Shown piece by piece: positions 61,232 to 64,000 of a stretch of DNA of 64,000 bases; position 1 is the first letter of the stretch, and each line of letters opens with the position of its first letter. The notes beneath the pieces were generated by a model. It was given only the letters and a program-made list of their open reading frames with translations. It was not told where the DNA came from and ran no database searches. Position numbers and translations under genes: made by a program. Source of the stretch: Pseudolactococcus raffinolactis NBRC 100932 (lineage in GTDB: Bacteria > Bacillota > Bacilli > Lactobacillales > Streptococcaceae); contig NZ_BCVN01000004.1 of assembly GCF_001591765.1 (NCBI RefSeq), positions 1 to 64,000 of the forward strand, in the 5' to 3' direction.

Positions 61232-64000
61232 TTAGTCACTGTGTCGGGTGTTACGTTTGCCAAGCTTGAACCAAGTCAGCACACTCACAAAGGCAACTAG
61301 GATGAAGCCAAGGATAAGACTGAATGCACTTTGACTTTCACCTGTCTTCGGTAACTGATGACCAGTTGGTGGTAAAGCTGGTGTTTGAGTTACTGGTTTG
61401 TAGACGAAGGTGAAGGTTTGGGCTTGATCTGTGATCGTCGCTGTGATCTTATCACTGAGTGAGATCAATTCATAACCCGCGATCGTTGGTGCGTTACTTG
61501 TGATGGCATCGCCGATTTTACCAGTATAAACTGTAGCCGTTTTAAGTTCCTTACCGCTTTGGTCGACATAACGCACTGTGATCGGTGCAGGTTCGAGGTC
61601 TTTTGCAATGATCGTCGCTGTTGTATGCGTCGTCACCTCTCTCACCGTTGCGCGTGTTACCAAGCGGTTGAACGGTGTGAATCTTGTCATCGGATTGACA
61701 TTGGTAAAGGTCACATCATGCACACCTTCTGGCAATTCTGCCGCATCTGTTGCCTTGTAAGCAACCCCATCCACAATGGCCCAGATGTCCGCATCGGGTA
61801 CGATATTATTATCTTCATCATAGAGAACAGGTTCATGTTCTGGATGATGCCAAGTGTAGGTGGTATTTTTTACAACGGTTCTAACGATTGGTTTGGCTTC
61901 AAGACGGGCATAGTCATATTTGAAGTGGGCATAAAGTGTTTGATTACCCATCGTTGTATCAGAGATATCCGTGATGGCATTACCGCCACTTTCTGCATCA
62001 AACCAACCGAGGAAGATGTAGCCGTCTTTGGTCGCATCTTCAAAGCTTGGAACACCAACGCCGTAGGTATAGCTGTCTGGGTTGGCTGTGCTGTTTGTCC
62101 CACCGTCTAGCTCATAAGCGATGGTGTACTCTGATGGTGTGAAGCGAGCATAGAACGTTTTGTCTTCTTTGGCGGTCGCTGGGATGTTAGTGACTTTATT
62201 GCCACCTGTGTCGGCATCATACCAGCCTTGGAAGTCATGACCGTCTTTAGAAGCTGGATTAAAGCTTGAGACACCTGTGCCAAACTCATAGTGGGTTGGG
62301 TTAGCACCATTTGTCCCACCATCTAGCTCATAAGTAATGGTATAATCCCAATGGGCATAGAGGTCTTTGGTTCCTGTAGCTGTTGATGAGATATTGGTGA
62401 TGCGGTTTCCACCTTTAACCGCATCATACCAACCTAGGAAGTGGTAGCCGTCTTTGGTCGCGTCCTCAAAGCTTGCGACACCGACATCATAGGTGTATTT
62501 AGCAGGATTAGCGCTGTCGTTATCTCCACCATCTAAGTGATAGATGATGTCATACTCATTTGGTGTCCAACGTGCATAGAGGGTTTTGTTTCCTGTTTCG
62601 GTTGTTGAGATGGTGGTGATAGGATTACCCGCTGTGGCATCATCATACCAACCGGCGAAGGTGTAGCCGGTTTTTCCAGTGGCATCTGCGAAGCTTGTGA
62701 CACCGACACCGTAGGTATAAGTAGTTGGGTTGCTTGTTGGACTACCACCGTTTAAAACGTAGCTGATGTCATAAACAGTTGGTGCCCACTGGGCGGTGTA
62801 GGTGACAGTTGCGGTGACTGTATTTGCGACAGCTGGGCTCCATCCTGTGAAGGTGTAGCCTGTTTCGCCTTTTGGACTTACACCATCTGCACCTAGAGTA
62901 CCTGAGAAGGATGGGGTCATACTGTTAATGACGCGACCGGTAAAGACGTTGTCATTGAAGTCACCGCGATTACCCTTGGTATAGCTGATGTTAAATTTGT
63001 ATTTGGTGTTTTTGACCGTCGCGACATAACCTGTTGAAGCATCAACATCAAATTCTTCTGAAATAACTGAACCCGCACCAACATCATAACCTGGTGAGTT
63101 AATGAGGTCATATTCAGCACTTGGGGCAACGGTTTGGTAGAAACGATAAGTTCCGTCAACGACTGGACCTGCATCCACATATCCAGAATCACCGACAACC
63201 GTCGTCCAAGTGTTCGTGCCATAATCTGTCCAAGACCCATCAGCTTGCTTTTGTTGAAGTTTAAAGGTGCCAGCAAGTGGGAAGTTCGTATCCGCATCAA
63301 AGAGAGTTACACCTGCAGAACCTGCTGTAACTGTGCCACCCGATCCAGTAATACCTTCAAGTTTTCCTGTGGCTGTGTAATCTTTTGAGGTGTCACCTAG
63401 GGTTATCCTAGCTGTATTCCTGACTGTTGTATCCACAGCAACCTGTGGATAGTTTTCAATGATATACATTGAATATGAAACTATTTTCCCACCAATCACA
63501 TTTCCATTTCCGTATGTATTGGTATAGAAAGCCTCTAGATCAGAACGATCACTTTCTGAATAGTAACCATTATTAATGGTATTGTTTGTCGCCGTAGTCA
63601 CAAAATCAGCATCCAAATCGGAATATCTAAGACCATTGCTACCCACGTCACCCAAATATAATACGAAAGTGTATTGATCAAATGCATCCTTATAAAAACC
63701 ATATTGATAGACACCTAGTCTAGCCTTGAAATCTGTGTAAGATTCCCCAGGGTTTTGGTTTATCTTAGTTGTAGGTACGTTAAACATGCTAGCTTGAGTA
63801 GATAAAATGCCAGAAGTTAAATTAGTAGGTATGTATACACTAGTCCTCATAAAAAGATTAGTAGGGGTTCCATTAAGTTGATCTTCTACATAACAATTAG
63901 ACCTAACATTATAGGCCGATCCAAAACTTAATCCTAATTCTCTTACCCCAATTTGATTAACTGAGATATTCCATTGTGCAGTCGTATTTGAAATAGATGC
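61232..64000 (-). CDS. LPXTG-anchored surface protein with Listeria-Bacteroides repeats (5' end outside)
   Basis: The frame stays open to the window edge, so more than 922 residues. The N-terminal visible region (VYIPTNLTSGILSTQASMFN) is followed by a domain with SpaA-like strands (about 250-300), then a short and four full Listeria-Bacteroides (Flg_new) repeats of about 70 residues, each with (Y)ELDGG, GY-F-GWYD and LYA-W/F. A MucBP-like domain (PITVRYVDQSGKELKTATVY) and the sorting signal LPKTGE plus hydrophobic stretch and basic tail end the protein. Sortase would attach it to the wall; mucin or host/plant matrix adhesion is the family expectation. Confidence 0.85.
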   Translation of the reverse strand, partial: ASISNTTAQWNISVNQIGVRELGLSFGSAYNVRSNCYVEDQLNGTPTNLFMRTSVYIPTNLTSGILSTQASMFNVPTTKINQNPGESYTDFKARLGVYQYGFYKDAFDQYTFVLYLGDVGSNGLRYSDLDADFVTTATNNTINNGYYSESDRSDLEAFYTNTYGNGNVIGGKIVSYSMYIIENYPQVAVDTTVRNTARITLGDTSKDYTATGKLEGITGSGGTVTAGSAGVTLFDADTNFPLAGTFKLQQKQADGSWTDYGTNTWTTVVGDSGYVDAGPVVDGTYRFYQTVAPSAEYDLINSPGYDVGAGSVISEEFDVDASTGYVATVKNTKYKFNISYTKGNRGDFNDNVFTGRVINSMTPSFSGTLGADGVSPKGETGYTFTGWSPAVANTVTATVTYTAQWAPTVYDISYVLNGGSPTSNPTTYTYGVGVTSFADATGKTGYTFAGWYDDATAGNPITTISTTETGNKTLYARWTPNEYDIIYHLDGGDNDSANPAKYTYDVGVASFEDATKDGYHFLGWYDAVKGGNRITNISSTATGTKDLYAHWDYTITYELDGGTNGANPTHYEFGTGVSSFNPASKDGHDFQGWYDADTGGNKVTNIPATAKEDKTFYARFTPSEYTIAYELDGGTNSTANPDSYTYGVGVPSFEDATKDGYIFLGWFDAESGGNAITDISDTTMGNQTLYAHFKYDYARLEAKPIVRTVVKNTTYTWHHPEHEPVLYDEDNNIVPDADIWAIVDGVAYKATDAAELPEGVHDVTFTNVNPMTRFTPFNRLVTRATVREVTTHTTATIIAKDLEPAPITVRYVDQSGKELKTATVYTGKIGDAITSNAPTIAGYELISLSDKITATITDQAQTFTFVYKPVTQTPALPPTGHQLPKTGESQSAFSLILGFILVAFVSVLTWFKLGKRNTRHSD

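Noticed and set aside
62533-62748. Extra frames within the surface protein repeats
   Set aside because: They arise from the repeated composition of the repeats; the main frame fully explains the DNA.

Overview
The window is low-GC Firmicutes DNA and reads as a lactic acid bacterium of the Streptococcaceae, most likely Lactococcus in the broad sense. Support comes from coaB and coaC as separate overlapping genes with a pantothenate-type ECF protein, rpoY-rnjA, a sufCDSUB operon, mecA, lipoprotein YidC, LPXTG anchoring, and strong -35/-10 promoters with AGGAG ribosome sites. I cannot name the species.

Layout. 1-297: end of an IS3-type element. 0.3-3.4 kb: an EIICBA sugar transporter (N-acetylglucosamine type) and its BglG-type antiterminator, with a terminator hairpin, a cre site and a NagR-like box upstream. 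3.5-9.0 kb: a tautomerase, a small minus-strand gene with a consensus promoter but an ATA at the start position, coaB-coaC-ECF, phosphoglucomutase, yidC. 9.1-17.1 kb: a decaying zone with a broken ROK kinase, a truncated membrane protein, and four ABC exporter genes of which three carry a frameshift or stop. 17.3-20.6 kb: DUF624 protein, membrane-bound AraC-type regulator, secreted small protein. 20.7-24.4 kb: ROK sugar kinase, then tsaB, two GNAT genes and tsaD. 25.1-26.1 kb: an Abi_2 (HEPN) gene with one internal stop, followed by a promoter-bearing structured RNA. 26.4-33.2 kb: rpoY-rnjA, adenosine deaminase, a nuclease, sprT, tex.

33.3-48.3 kb is mobile DNA lodged in the 3' end of sufB. 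Three copies of a 19-bp att-like sequence delimit a complete-looking island of about 13.3 kb and, next to it, a 1.7-kb relic of a related element. The island encodes integrase, repressor, Cro/AlpA-like proteins, prim-pol, SF3 helicase, an iteron-bearing putative origin, HNH, TerS, TerL, portal, a protease-capsid fusion, connector and head-closure proteins. It has no tail, holin or lysin genes. This is the gene content of a capsid-forming phage-inducible chromosomal island (cf-PICI), which builds its own heads and takes tails from a helper phage. Between capsid and connector lies a roughly 320-bp array of about a dozen different short palindromes, most centred on ACGT, which no gene explains.

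48.3-61.1 kb: suf operon with a tgt gene inserted between sufU and sufB, a TagO/WecA-type enzyme, a HAD phosphatase, mecA, a polar amino acid ABC importer, a DUF4430 lipoprotein and a UgpC/MsmK-type sugar ABC ATPase. 61.2 kb to the end: an LPXTG surface protein with Listeria-Bacteroides repeats, running off the window.
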